Source: Dyadobacter soli
GTDB taxonomy: Bacteria > Bacteroidota > Bacteroidia > Cytophagales > Spirosomataceae
Reading direction: 5' to 3'
Assembly (NCBI RefSeq): GCF_900101885.1
Contig: NZ_FNAN01000013.1
Span: 124,001-188,000 of the forward strand
Length of the DNA stretch: 64,000 bases
The translations under genes and the position numbers were made by a program. The notes beneath the pieces were generated by a model. It was not told the DNA's origin, did not search any database, and was given only the letters and a program-made list of their open reading frames with translations. Each line of letters opens with the position of its first letter. Within the stretch, counting starts at the first letter, position 1. Below are positions 1-8,084 of the stretch, piece after piece.

Positions 1-681
1 ATTAAATCGGCTGTTTATCAGAAGATTACCGGCGCTGTGAGTGCCGAATGTATTATCGGCAGCAATACTTCCGCCATTCCGATTAGCGAGCTTCAAAAGT
101 TTGTACAAATCCCCGCCCGTTTCCTGGGTATCCATTGGGCCGAGCCTGCATTTATGACCCGGTTCCTGGAAATTACCTGCGGCGAGCAAACGGATCCCGT
201 TTTCGCCGAGCGCGTGTTTCAAATGGCTCACGGATGGGGCAAAGAGCCTACCTTGCTGAAAAAGGACATCCGCGGTTTTATCACCAACCGGCTCATGTAC
301 GCCGTTTACCGGGAGATTTTCCACCAGATCGAGCGCGGTCATGCCACGCGGGAGGACGTCGACAAGGCATTTCGCTACGACGCGGGCTCCTGGATGACAC
401 TGATGGGTATTTTCAGGCGCATGGATTATGAGGGGCTCAAAGATTACGAAAGCATTCTAGGCCGCATTTTTCCGCAACTCAGCAACCGTACGGACGTGCC
501 CGAAATTATGCAGCAAATGGTCCGTGAAGGCGCGCGGGGCGTCCATAACGACCGCGGACTTTATTCCTACGAGGCGGGTGAAGGCCATCAGTGGGACGAG
601 GCATTCGCCCGTTTCAACCAGGAAATCCATGGCCTCGCCGCCGAATATTCAGCCGAAAAAGTAAAAGCCTATCTGCAATGA
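1..681 (+). CDS. 3-hydroxyacyl-CoA dehydrogenase family protein, 5' end outside window
   Basis: The reading frame is open to the left edge, so the N-terminal NAD-binding part is largely missing. What remains is the end of the Rossmann domain and the helical C-terminal dehydrogenase domain. The end of the Rossmann part keeps SNTSAIPISEL and the catalytic-histidine motif as GIHWAEP. The C-terminal domain keeps the conserved Asn in GFITNR and ends with the family-typical GLYSYEAGEG. Enzymes of this family oxidise the 3-hydroxyl of acyl-CoA or similar acids with NAD. The stop overlaps the start of the next gene as ATGA, which indicates translational coupling with the aminotransferase. The true substrate is unknown; pairing with an aminotransferase and a dipeptidase suggests amino-acid-derived substrates rather than ordinary fatty acid beta-oxidation. 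Confidence 0.85.
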   Translation: MKSAVYQKITGAVSAECIIGSNTSAIPISELQKFVQIPARFLGIHWAEPAFMTRFLEITCGEQTDPVFAERVFQMAHGWGKEPTLLKKDIRGFITNRLMYAVYREIFHQIERGHATREDVDKAFRYDAGSWMTLMGIFRRMDYEGLKDYESILGRIFPQLSNRTDVPEIMQQMVREGARGVHNDRGLYSYEAGEGHQWDEAFARFNQEIHGLAAEYSAEKVKAYLQ

Positions 682-1976
682 AAACTTACCAGAAATCCGC
701 CGAATTGCTCGAAAGGGCCAAAAAAGTGCTCGCCAGCGGCGTTTCTTCCGAATTCAGAAAATATAACCACCCGCACGCGCTCTTCTACACGCACGGCCGC
801 GGGAGCCGCATTTACGACGTCGACGGCAACGAGTACCTCGATTTTACGCTTAGCCAGGGGCCGCTCATTCTCGGGCATTCGCATCCCGAGGTTTTGAAGG
901 CGGTTGCGGAATATTCGCAAGAAGGGCAACTATTTGCAGGGCAGCACATTAAAGAAATTGAGCTGGCTGAGAAACTGAACCAGCTAATCCCCTCGGCGGA
1001 GCTGATGCGGTTTTGCCTGGATGGCTCCGAAGCGGTGCAGACGGCCTTCCGCGTGGCGCGTGCAAAGACCGGCAAGCAGAAATTTTTGCGTTTCGAGGGG
1101 CATTACCATGGCTGGATGGATAACGTTTGCTGGGGCATCAGTACGCCGTCCGTTGAGGCGTTGGGTAGCCGCGAGCAGCCGAATGTGTTCCCGTGGACGC
1201 AGGGTTTGCCGGAAGGTGTTGAAAATGAATTTATTATACTGCCATGGAATGACATTGAACTGGTGAGGAAAACCGTTGCTGAGCGCGGCCACGAAATCGC
1301 GGCGATCATTACCGAGCCGGTGATGTGCAACAATGGCTGCATTGAACCGAAGCCCGGCTTCTTGCAGGGTTTAAGGGATTTGTGTTCGGAAAATGATATT
1401 GCATTGATCTTCGACGAGGTCATTACCGGCTTCCGGCTCTCGCTGGGCGGGGCACAAGCGTATTTCGGCATCACGCCCGACCTTTCCATATTTGCCAAGG
1501 CCATCGCGAGCGGCTACGCTATCAGCGCCATCGCGGGTAAATATGAATGGATGCAGCTCATTGAGCAAGCGAAGGTGATCCACGCAGGAACGATGAATGC
1601 GGGTAATCCAACGGTAGCGGCGGCATTGGCTACGATTTCGGTCCTGGAAAAAGAACAGCCCCACGAACGAATGTTCCGGCTGGGCAAAATGCTGATGGCA
1701 GGCTTGCAGCAAGCAGCCGCTAAAACCGGGCAAGCCATGCTGGTGGAGGGAATGGGGCCGATGTTTGCCACGAGTTTTACTCCTATTGAAAAAACAAACG
1801 ATTACCGCGATACCCTCGCAGCAGACAAGGCAAAACTGGGAAAATTCGTCGCGGCCATGCACGAGGAAGGCGTTCGCGTGATCGGTCGGGGACTTTGGTA
1901 TATCAGCGCTGTACACACCGATGAAGACATTGAAACAGCCATTATCACCGCCGAAAAAGTATTAGCACAAATCTGA
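678..1976 (+). CDS. class III PLP-dependent aminotransferase (glutamate-1-semialdehyde aminomutase-like)
   Basis: A 432-residue fold-type I PLP enzyme of aminotransferase class III. Visible landmarks are the N-terminal YDVDGNEYLDF and GHSHPEV, FCLDGSEAVQTAFRVAR for phosphate binding, GHYHGW, the aspartate in LIFDEVITGFR, and the probable Schiff-base lysine K274 in SIFAKAIASGY. The ATG at 678 is chosen because it overlaps the previous stop (ATGA) and homology begins at MKTYQKSAELLERAK; an in-frame extension to 591 lies inside the upstream gene and is unlikely. It most resembles HemL-like proteins, but the setting between two hydroxyacyl-CoA dehydrogenase paralogues argues for a catabolic omega- or beta-amino acid transaminase or mutase rather than a tetrapyrrole enzyme. 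Substrate is not determinable from sequence. Confidence 0.85.
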   Translation: MKTYQKSAELLERAKKVLASGVSSEFRKYNHPHALFYTHGRGSRIYDVDGNEYLDFTLSQGPLILGHSHPEVLKAVAEYSQEGQLFAGQHIKEIELAEKLNQLIPSAELMRFCLDGSEAVQTAFRVARAKTGKQKFLRFEGHYHGWMDNVCWGISTPSVEALGSREQPNVFPWTQGLPEGVENEFIILPWNDIELVRKTVAERGHEIAAIITEPVMCNNGCIEPKPGFLQGLRDLCSENDIALIFDEVITGFRLSLGGAQAYFGITPDLSIFAKAIASGYAISAIAGKYEWMQLIEQAKVIHAGTMNAGNPTVAAALATISVLEKEQPHERMFRLGKMLMAGLQQAAAKTGQAMLVEGMGPMFATSFTPIEKTNDYRDTLAADKAKLGKFVAAMHEEGVRVIGRGLWYISAVHTDEDIETAIITAEKVLAQI

Positions 1977-2001
1977 AACGAGGCTTCGGGCCTATCAGCC
2001 G

Positions 2002-2856
2002 ATGAAAGAAAGCAATGAGGCGGCGCTCCTGCTCGGGGGCCATCGTATCGCAGCCGGTATCGAAAAATGCCTGAACCGGGCCGGTTTTCGGGTCGCGACG
2101 GATTTGAATGCACCGTTAGGGGAGCTTAGGCTTGCGATTCTGGTGACGGAGGAGGACCAGGACGTTAAAAAATCCTGGATCAGCGGGATTGAAGAAAAGG
2201 TGTCCGCCGACACGCTGATTGCCGTTAATACCGAAAGCATTGGCCTCGATATTTTGCAGGAAAACGCATTGTACCCCGGGCGCATCATCGGCCTCAACTG
2301 GACGGAACCGGCGGACCAGACTTTTTTTCTTGAAATAATTGCTAATGATACCACGAATGCGTCGGCAGCCGATTACCTGGAAGAAATAGCCAAAACCTGC
2401 TGGAACAAAGACCCTTACGTGATCCGCGCAAACACGGGCATACGCATGCGCCTGCGGGGAGCGCTCATACGTGAGGCATTTTTTCTGGTTCAAAACGGGT
2501 ATGCCAATGTGGAGGATATCGACCGCGCTTGCCGCAACGACGCCGGGTATTACCTGCCTTTTGCGGGGAATCTCCGCTATATGGATTTGATGGGCACGTA
2601 CGCTTACGGCATGGTGATGAAGGACTTAAACCGTGAACTCGCTAAGGATACGGAACTTCCAGCGTTTTTTACGGACATTGTTAAAAAGGGAGGAAGGAGG
2701 ATGGAGGAAGGAGGAGGCTTTTACCAATATGCGGAAGGCGAATCGGAAAAGTGGGAACGGCTTTTGGCTAAATTCAGCATGGAAATTCATGAACTGATGG
2801 AGAAATACAATCATTCCGAAGAGGCCGTAGTGCCATTCAGAAACGGATCTAATTGA
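2002..2856 (+). CDS. degenerate 3-hydroxyacyl-CoA dehydrogenase paralogue, possibly inactive
   Basis: A 284-residue protein that aligns with the first gene of the operon over its whole visible length: NTESIGLDIL matches NTSAIPISEL and EDIDRACRNDAG matches EDVDKAFRYDAG. It is therefore a 3-hydroxyacyl-CoA dehydrogenase fold. Its N-terminal dinucleotide loop reads LLLGGHRIAAGI instead of a clear GxGxxG. The catalytic His of the family is Asn (GLNWTEP against GIHWAEP in gene 1), and the conserved Asn of the C-terminal domain appears as Met (TGIRMR against GFITNR). These changes suggest a pseudoenzyme or a subunit that pairs with an active partner. The stop is only two bases from the dipeptidase start, so it is in the same operon. 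Confidence 0.75.
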   Translation: MKESNEAALLLGGHRIAAGIEKCLNRAGFRVATDLNAPLGELRLAILVTEEDQDVKKSWISGIEEKVSADTLIAVNTESIGLDILQENALYPGRIIGLNWTEPADQTFFLEIIANDTTNASAADYLEEIAKTCWNKDPYVIRANTGIRMRLRGALIREAFFLVQNGYANVEDIDRACRNDAGYYLPFAGNLRYMDLMGTYAYGMVMKDLNRELAKDTELPAFFTDIVKKGGRRMEEGGGFYQYAEGESEKWERLLAKFSMEIHELMEKYNHSEEAVVPFRNGSN

Positions 2857-2858
2857 TT

Positions 2859-3938
2859 ATGAGTAGATTGATTTTTGATGCGCACCTCGACCTGGCGATG
2901 AATGCCATCGAATGGAACCGCGACCTCACGCGTCCGCTGGATGAAATCCGGCAGCGGGAAATGCATATGAAAGACAAAAACGACCGCGGAAAAGGTACCG
3001 TTTGCCTGCCGGAGCTTCGGAAAGGCCATATTTGCATCGTGGTCGCGACGCAGCTCGCGAGATACACGCCGTCGGGCAGTGCTTTGCCGGGCTGGAACTC
3101 GCCCCAGCAAGCCTGGGCCATGACGCAGGCGCAGCTGGCCTGGTACCGCGAAATGGAAGTGTTGGGCGAGATGGTGCAGCTCACCGACCTCGCGGGGCTG
3201 GAAGCGCATCTGGCCCTTTGGAATACACCATTGCAGGAAGGTGAAAAGCGGCCGATTGGTTATATCCTGAGCCTGGAAGGTGCTGATTCACTGGTGGATG
3301 TGTCGTATTTGCAGCGGGCGCACGACTACGGGCTGCGGGCCGTGGGGCTGTCGCATTTCGGGCCGGGGCGGTATGCGCCCGGTACCAAAATGCAGGGGCA
3401 GGTGACGCCGTTGGGCTTTGAATTAATGCGCGAAATGTCCCGGCTGGGTATGATCCTCGATACCACGCATCTGACCGACGAAGGTTTTGATCAGGTCATG
3501 GATTTTTATGACGGGCCCATCTGGTCGAGCCACCATAATGTGCGTAAAATAGTGCCTAACCAGCGGCAATTGACGGACGAACAGATCAAACGGCTGATCG
3601 AACGGGGCGCAGTGATCGGCGGGATGCTCGATTGCTGGGCGATGGATATCCGGTTTATCGATATGGTTTCGGACCCGTGGCAGCTCGACATTCGGCTGGC
3701 ACATCTGGTCGATCACTGGGATCACATCTGCCAGATAGCCGGTAACAGCCGGCATATCGCCATCGGCAGCGACCTCGACGGCATTTTCGGTACCGAGCAG
3801 TCACCCTGGGACCTGAATTCGATCGCCGACCTGCAAAAGTTCGAAAGTATCCTGGCCAACCGCGGCTATTCCGACGAGGACATCGATAACATATTCAACC
3901 AAAACTGGATTCGCTTTTTGCGGAATGCCTGGAAATGA
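2859..3938 (+). CDS. peptidase M19 (membrane/renal dipeptidase family)
   Basis: A 359-residue zinc dipeptidase of family M19, which hydrolyses dipeptides and sometimes N-acyl amino acids. Zinc ligands are visible in order: H9 and D11 in DAHLDL, the bridging E140 in ILSLEGADS, H204 in LDTTHL and H225/H226 in WSSHHN, followed by the family signature GSDLDGIFG near the C terminus. The ATG at 2859 is preferred over a TTG six bases earlier that overlaps the upstream stop. There is no signal peptide, so unlike the GPI-anchored animal enzyme it should act in the cytoplasm. Position in the operon suggests it releases the amino acids handled by the neighbouring aminotransferase and dehydrogenase. Confidence 0.9.
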   Translation: MSRLIFDAHLDLAMNAIEWNRDLTRPLDEIRQREMHMKDKNDRGKGTVCLPELRKGHICIVVATQLARYTPSGSALPGWNSPQQAWAMTQAQLAWYREMEVLGEMVQLTDLAGLEAHLALWNTPLQEGEKRPIGYILSLEGADSLVDVSYLQRAHDYGLRAVGLSHFGPGRYAPGTKMQGQVTPLGFELMREMSRLGMILDTTHLTDEGFDQVMDFYDGPIWSSHHNVRKIVPNQRQLTDEQIKRLIERGAVIGGMLDCWAMDIRFIDMVSDPWQLDIRLAHLVDHWDHICQIAGNSRHIAIGSDLDGIFGTEQSPWDLNSIADLQKFESILANRGYSDEDIDNIFNQNWIRFLRNAWK

Positions 3939-3966
3939 GTTTGATACATAGTTTTAATTAAAGTAA

Positions 3967-5340
3967 ATGCCTACTTCAATGACCACCTTTCTGGCTGGTG
4001 CGGCCCGCGTGAAAACCACGCCGCCACTGGGAACGCGCATTAACGGCGACTTTATTACGCATTACGCCACCTACATTCACGACGATTTGTTTGCCAAAGC
4101 ATTGGTATTCAGGAGCGGCGATACCACGGTGGCGCTCGTCATGGTGGATATTTGCGTGATGCCTAAGGAATTCATCGATGGCGTGAAAGCGGCCATTACA
4201 GCCCGCACCGGCCTCCCGCATACGCACATGCTTATCGCGAGCACGCATACGCACGCGGCCGGTTCGGTGGCGGACGTGCATTTGGGCAGTATCGATCCCG
4301 CTTACGAGAAAATGCTGCCTGGTCGCATTGTACAGGCGGTGGAAGAGGCATTGCAAAACCTTCGTCCCGCCCGCATTGCATTCGGGGCTGTGGCGGTGCC
4401 TGAGCACGTGCTGTGCCGGCGTTACGCGATGAAACCCGGTTACGCGCCGCTCAACCCGGTTACCGGCGGGGCCGACGGGGTCAAAACCAATCCGTTCGGC
4501 GCGGAAGCATTGATCGATCACGGCGTGGCGCCTGCCGACCCGGCGCTGAGCTTCCTGGCTGTGCGGGGCACGGATGGCCGATGGATCAGTATTCTGGGCA
4601 ATTATTCGCTGCATTATGTGGGCGATTGGGAGAATGGCACCATTTCCGCCGATTATTTCGGCTACTTCTCCGAACGGCTGCGCGAACGGTTGAATGCGGG
4701 TGACGAATTTGTGGGAATGATGAGCAACGGGACGAGCGGCGATGTGAATATCTGGGATTTCCAGGATAGCGAACGGTATCCGAAAGGTCATTTTGAAAAG
4801 AGTGAATACATCGGTCACGACCTGGCCGACAAGGTTATCGAAACCATTTCCGCATTAGTATGGCAAGATGAGCCCACTTTGGAAGCGGTGTTTCAACCGG
4901 TACCCTGTGACATTGTCAAACCTTCATTGAAAGAGCTGGAAAAAGCTGCGCAAATGATCGCGACGGCCCGTTTCGAGACGATCGAGCCCGATCACGAAGG
5001 TTTAATGCAGATTTACGCGCGGGAACAATTGCTGCTGAACGAAATGCCCGCCATACGTGAATGCCCAGCGCAGGCGATCCGCATCGGGAATGCCGTGATA
5101 GGCGGCCTGGCCGGTGAGTTTTTCTCCGAAACCGGGCTCTATCTGAAAGCGCAGGCAGGCATTGAAAACTATTTTACCATTTCAATGGCCAATGGCAATG
5201 CGGGTTATGTGCCGCCGAAGCACGAGATGGAACGTGGCGGCTATGAAACCTGGCGCTGCCGGTACAGCTGCCTGGCGCCGGGCGCGGAAGAGCATATCCG
5301 CGAACAGCTGCTCGGGATGATCCGAAGTTTACAGGCCTGA
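3967..5340 (+). CDS. neutral/alkaline ceramidase-like hydrolase without signal peptide
   Basis: A 457-residue protein with the N-terminal fold of neutral/alkaline non-lysosomal ceramidases. The metal-binding motif appears as IASTHTHAAG near residue 92, and a second segment NYSLHYVGDW and GTSGDVN match the family core. Classical members are secreted and about 650 residues or more; this one lacks a signal peptide and the C-terminal Ig-like domain, so ceramide is an unlikely substrate. It follows the dipeptidase by 28 bases, in the same direction, and is probably the last gene of the operon. An alternative ATG lies four codons in (MTTFLAG). A cytoplasmic zinc amidase acting on an N-acyl or peptide-like compound is a reasonable inference. 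Confidence 0.7.
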   Translation: MPTSMTTFLAGAARVKTTPPLGTRINGDFITHYATYIHDDLFAKALVFRSGDTTVALVMVDICVMPKEFIDGVKAAITARTGLPHTHMLIASTHTHAAGSVADVHLGSIDPAYEKMLPGRIVQAVEEALQNLRPARIAFGAVAVPEHVLCRRYAMKPGYAPLNPVTGGADGVKTNPFGAEALIDHGVAPADPALSFLAVRGTDGRWISILGNYSLHYVGDWENGTISADYFGYFSERLRERLNAGDEFVGMMSNGTSGDVNIWDFQDSERYPKGHFEKSEYIGHDLADKVIETISALVWQDEPTLEAVFQPVPCDIVKPSLKELEKAAQMIATARFETIEPDHEGLMQIYAREQLLLNEMPAIRECPAQAIRIGNAVIGGLAGEFFSETGLYLKAQAGIENYFTISMANGNAGYVPPKHEMERGGYETWRCRYSCLAPGAEEHIREQLLGMIRSLQA

Positions 5341-5403
5341 TACTATATTTCACGAAAGGCGGTCTTGCCCAAAGCGCCTCAGCAGCCGTTAGTAAACCAG
5401 GCA

Positions 5404-6273
5404 CTACCGGATGATCAGCGTTTTCCGGTAATCGCTGGGTGTCATGTTTTTCAGCTTTTTGAATTGCCGGTTAAAGTTCGCGAGGTTGTTGAAGCCACAT
5501 TCGTAAGCCACTTCTACGACATTGCGGTCGTGCTCGGAGAGGAGCTTGCAGGCGTGGCCGATGCGCACTGTGGTAAGGTATTCCACAAATGTCACCCGGA
5601 ACTGCTCCTTGAAAAAATTACAAAACGCGGTAACCCCCATATTTCCGACCGACGCGATTTCAGCAAGACTGATGTCCTGGTCGAAATTCTGCATAATGTA
5701 GCCGGTAATCTTCTTGAAGCGGTCGGAGGAATCGTAGTGAAAGTTCTGCACGAAGCGCGGGCTTGCCAAAAGGTCGAATTCCATAGTGCTGGACATGATA
5801 TCGAAGATCAACATCAGGGATGACAGCCTTTGTAACCCGTTCTGTGCGGGCATCGCACGTATGAGCGCGTTGATGCGCTCGCGTGTCTCTCCGCGCAACG
5901 CCATACCGCGATCGGCCAGTTTGAGCACTTTTCTGAAATCGTCGATTTCCGGAATAGTCATAAAATCCTCTCCCAGAAAATCGTCGGTGAAATGGATCAC
6001 GAGGGCATCCGCCTGCTCCGGTGCGCGGCGTTCGAGGTATAGCGGGTCGTTGACCCACACGTGGGGTAGAAGCGAGCCCATAAATACGAGATCGTCTTCT
6101 TCAAAATACCCGATGTGATCGCCCACCATCCGCCGCCCGGTACTTTTATTGACCATAACAAATTCGTAATGAGCATGGTAATGCCAGGGCGCTGGGAAGA
6201 AATCACCCGTTTCACGAAAAACAATGAAGGACTTGTCGACGTCCTGTGGCAAGTGGAATTCAACGGCTTTCAT
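5404..6273 (-). CDS. AraC-family transcriptional regulator with cupin sensor domain
   Basis: A 289-residue regulator. Residues about 20-100 form a cupin-like ligand domain (WHYHAHYEFVMV, then HVWVNDPLY), and residues about 185-285 hold the two AraC helix-turn-helix motifs, ending in the signature YECGFNNLANFNRQFKK and the typical TPSDYRK tail. This type usually responds to a sugar or small organic acid and activates a nearby gene. It points away from the upstream SDR gene's terminus and converges on the ceramidase-like gene, so its target is not obvious; the catabolic operon on the other strand is one candidate. Its 5' leader contains a long inverted repeat that ends four bases before the start codon. 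Confidence 0.9.
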   Translation of the reverse strand: MKAVEFHLPQDVDKSFIVFRETGDFFPAPWHYHAHYEFVMVNKSTGRRMVGDHIGYFEEDDLVFMGSLLPHVWVNDPLYLERRAPEQADALVIHFTDDFLGEDFMTIPEIDDFRKVLKLADRGMALRGETRERINALIRAMPAQNGLQRLSSLMLIFDIMSSTMEFDLLASPRFVQNFHYDSSDRFKKITGYIMQNFDQDISLAEIASVGNMGVTAFCNFFKEQFRVTFVEYLTTVRIGHACKLLSEHDRNVVEVAYECGFNNLANFNRQFKKLKNMTPSDYRKTLIIR

Positions 6274-6277
6274 AACG

Positions 6278-6326
6278 GTGGGTTTTGGATTGTATTTGTA
6301 AACTAATACAATTTTTCAAAACCCAC
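6278..6326 (-). promoter_or_regulatory. 49-bp inverted repeat in the araC-type gene leader
   Basis: Two nested perfect arms are visible: GTGGGTTTTG (6278-6287) pairs with CAAAACCCAC (6317-6326), and ATTGTATT (6289-6296) pairs with AATACAAT (6305-6312), leaving an 8-base loop. In the transcript this is one long hairpin that ends four bases before the ATG of the AraC-family gene. It may be a regulator operator, a leader hairpin that limits translation, or both. Confidence 0.7.
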
Positions 6327-6380
6327 CACTTTGTGAAAGATCGTATTAGTAATGAGCAGAAAAGTAGCAATGCGCTACCG

Positions 6381-7238
6381 TCAGTTCATGTACGCGGATA
6401 CCCACTTAGCCTTGATATCGGCACGGGCGTTGATGAACTCCACGTCGGTACCCTGCGCAATCGCGTCGAGCGGGAAGCGCAACGGGCGTTGGCCTGCCGG
6501 CATTCCGATCAGTTTCAGGACACCGTCGGCAATGGTTTGCGGGTTCATGTCGAAAGCAGCCATTTTTCCGAAAAGCCCCTGGCCCAATGCATTGAACTGC
6601 TCCGAAGCCAGCGGGTCGTACTGCTGCGCGATTTCGGGTTTGTTGCCGTGGATACCCGCTTTCGCGCCGGTGTTCATTTCGGTCGGGTAAACGCCGGGCT
6701 GGATGGACACATTATCGATGCCAAACTGCTTCAATTCATCCTGCAAGCCCTCGGTAATGCTTTCCACGCCGAATTTCGAGGCCAGGTAAGGTATCATAAA
6801 AGGCAGCGTATGGCCGCTGGCGCCGGAAGTAATGTTGATGATCAGCCCGCTTTTCGCCGCACGCATGGCAGGTAACACCGCCTGATAAGTACGGACGACC
6901 CCGTAGAAATTGATCTCGAACATCTCGCGGATCCTGTCCACGCTGTACGATTCGAATACACCAAAGCCGCTCACGGCTGCATTGTTCACAAGCACATCGA
7001 TCTTGCCATGTTTAGCCAAAACCTTTTCAAATGCGCGGTTGACCGAAGCATCGTCTGTAAGGTCTATTTCGACCACCTCGATGTTCGGGATAGCGCCCAG
7101 TTCTTCGGCCACCACGCGGTTTTTATCCGCGGTGTTGCGCATGCCTGCTATGACGGTAAGGCCTGCATTGGCCAATGTGATTGCGGTGAGTTTACCAAAA
7201 CCGGTACTGGTTCCGGTAATAAAAACTGTCTTGTTCAT
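6381..7238 (-). CDS. short-chain dehydrogenase/reductase (SDR)
   Basis: A 285-residue classical SDR. The NAD(P)-binding motif is at the N terminus as TGTSTGFGK, NNAA follows in VLVNNAAVSGFG, and the catalytic Ser and Tyr-x-x-x-Lys appear as ITSGASGHTLPFMIPYLASK. The start is taken at MNKTVFITG (7238), since the upstream in-frame extension to 7334 would run through a strong palindrome and has no family counterpart. The substrate is unknown; similar proteins are annotated as general oxidoreductases. It lies 114 bases downstream of the Crp/Fnr-type gene in the same direction, so it is a likely target of that regulator. Its start codon sits in a perfect 7-bp stem. Confidence 0.88.
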   Translation of the reverse strand: MNKTVFITGTSTGFGKLTAITLANAGLTVIAGMRNTADKNRVVAEELGAIPNIEVVEIDLTDDASVNRAFEKVLAKHGKIDVLVNNAAVSGFGVFESYSVDRIREMFEINFYGVVRTYQAVLPAMRAAKSGLIINITSGASGHTLPFMIPYLASKFGVESITEGLQDELKQFGIDNVSIQPGVYPTEMNTGAKAGIHGNKPEIAQQYDPLASEQFNALGQGLFGKMAAFDMNPQTIADGVLKLIGMPAGQRPLRFPLDAIAQGTDVEFINARADIKAKWVSAYMN

Positions 7239-7266
7239 CGTCGTAAATTTTAAATGTTTGACGATG
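7236..7266 (-). promoter_or_regulatory. stem that contains the SDR start codon
   Basis: CATCGTC at 7236-7242 is the exact complement of GACGATG at 7260-7266, with a 17-base A/T-rich spacer. Read on the minus strand, the second arm is GACGATG and its ATG is the SDR start codon. The mRNA could therefore hide the start codon in a 7-bp stem. Function is inferred. Confidence 0.5.
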
Positions 7267-7294
7267 CAAAGTTGCAGCCCGGACGGCCCGCGCT

Positions 7295-7337
7295 CCATTG
7301 ACATTTGATTGAAAAAATAACAAACAAATGTCAATGG
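7295..7337. promoter_or_regulatory. 13-bp perfect inverted repeat between crp-like and SDR genes
   Basis: CCATTGACATTTG (7295-7307) and CAAATGTCAATGG (7325-7337) are perfect complements separated by 17 A/T-rich bases. The repeat lies between the stop of the Crp/Fnr-type gene and the SDR start. It could be an operator for a dimeric regulator controlling the SDR or a hairpin ending the crp-like transcript; no U-tract follows, which favours an operator. Confidence 0.6.
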
Positions 7338-7352
7338 AAATGACCGGATCAG

Positions 7353-8006
7353 TTATCTGCCGGTATTGTTCCGCCTGATGCGCGTGAGCGTTTCGGGTGT
7401 GATGCCGATGTAGGAAGCGATCATATGCTGCGGTATGCGGTTGGCAATCTGCGGGTATTGATCTAAAAACTTCTGGTACTTTTCTTCGGCTGAAAGGCTG
7501 ATGCCGGCATGAATGCGGTCCTGCGACACGACGAAGCTTCTGTGCAAAATCGCATTGACGAGGTCGTTCAGGTGCGGGATCGTGCGGCAAAGCTGGTCGA
7601 AATTGTCTTTGGTAATCAAAACCACGTCGGTATCCTCGATGGCTTCGATGTTAAACCTGGAAGGCTTGCCGGTCGTCAGGCTCTCGCGGTCGCCCGTCCA
7701 GTAGTTTTCCGGGGCGAAGTTCAGGATATGCTCATTGCCCTTATTATCAATGGAATAGGTCCTCAGAAAACCTTGGCATACGAATGCATTGTACTTCCAC
7801 ACATCTCCTTGCTGCAACAAAAGCTGCCGCTTGCGGATTTTCTTGGGAATACACACTTGCGCAATTTGCGCTGTTTCTTCGGTGGAAAGCGTGATTTTAT
7901 CGGTAAGGTATCGGATAAATGTGTCGATCGCCGGATTGGGGTTCATAGGTTGCATGGAGAATGGACTGGTACCCATATAAAAAATAATGACGGATTGAAG
8001 GTTCAT
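7353..8006 (-). CDS. Crp/Fnr-family transcriptional regulator
   Basis: A protein of up to 217 residues with an N-terminal cyclic-nucleotide-binding-type beta barrel (KRQLLLQQGDVWKYNAFV, then GNEHILNFAPENYWTGD) and a short C-terminal winged helix (IPQHMIASYIGITPETLTR). This is the compact Crp/Fnr type common in Bacteroidetes, which often lacks cAMP-binding residues and controls stress or redox genes. The start is uncertain: internal Met codons at 7955 and 7946 would begin closer to the conserved part (IDTFIRYL). The SDR gene follows in the same direction. Enzymes of redox metabolism lie upstream (AhpD-like, AzoR), so a stress-response role is plausible but unproven. Confidence 0.85.
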   Translation of the reverse strand: MNLQSVIIFYMGTSPFSMQPMNPNPAIDTFIRYLTDKITLSTEETAQIAQVCIPKKIRKRQLLLQQGDVWKYNAFVCQGFLRTYSIDNKGNEHILNFAPENYWTGDRESLTTGKPSRFNIEAIEDTDVVLITKDNFDQLCRTIPHLNDLVNAILHRSFVVSQDRIHAGISLSAEEKYQKFLDQYPQIANRIPQHMIASYIGITPETLTRIRRNNTGR

Positions 8007-8084
8007 TCCGCCATTACAAACTACAATGAAATTATTATGAATGCTATTTAACCGCAGTTAGTCAGGTTGTTATGCATTTTGGGG

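Noticed and set aside
5341..5403. Terminator between the ceramidase-like and AraC genes
   Set aside because: Only a weak 5-bp repeat (AGGCG ... CGCCT) with a 13-base loop and no T-tract.
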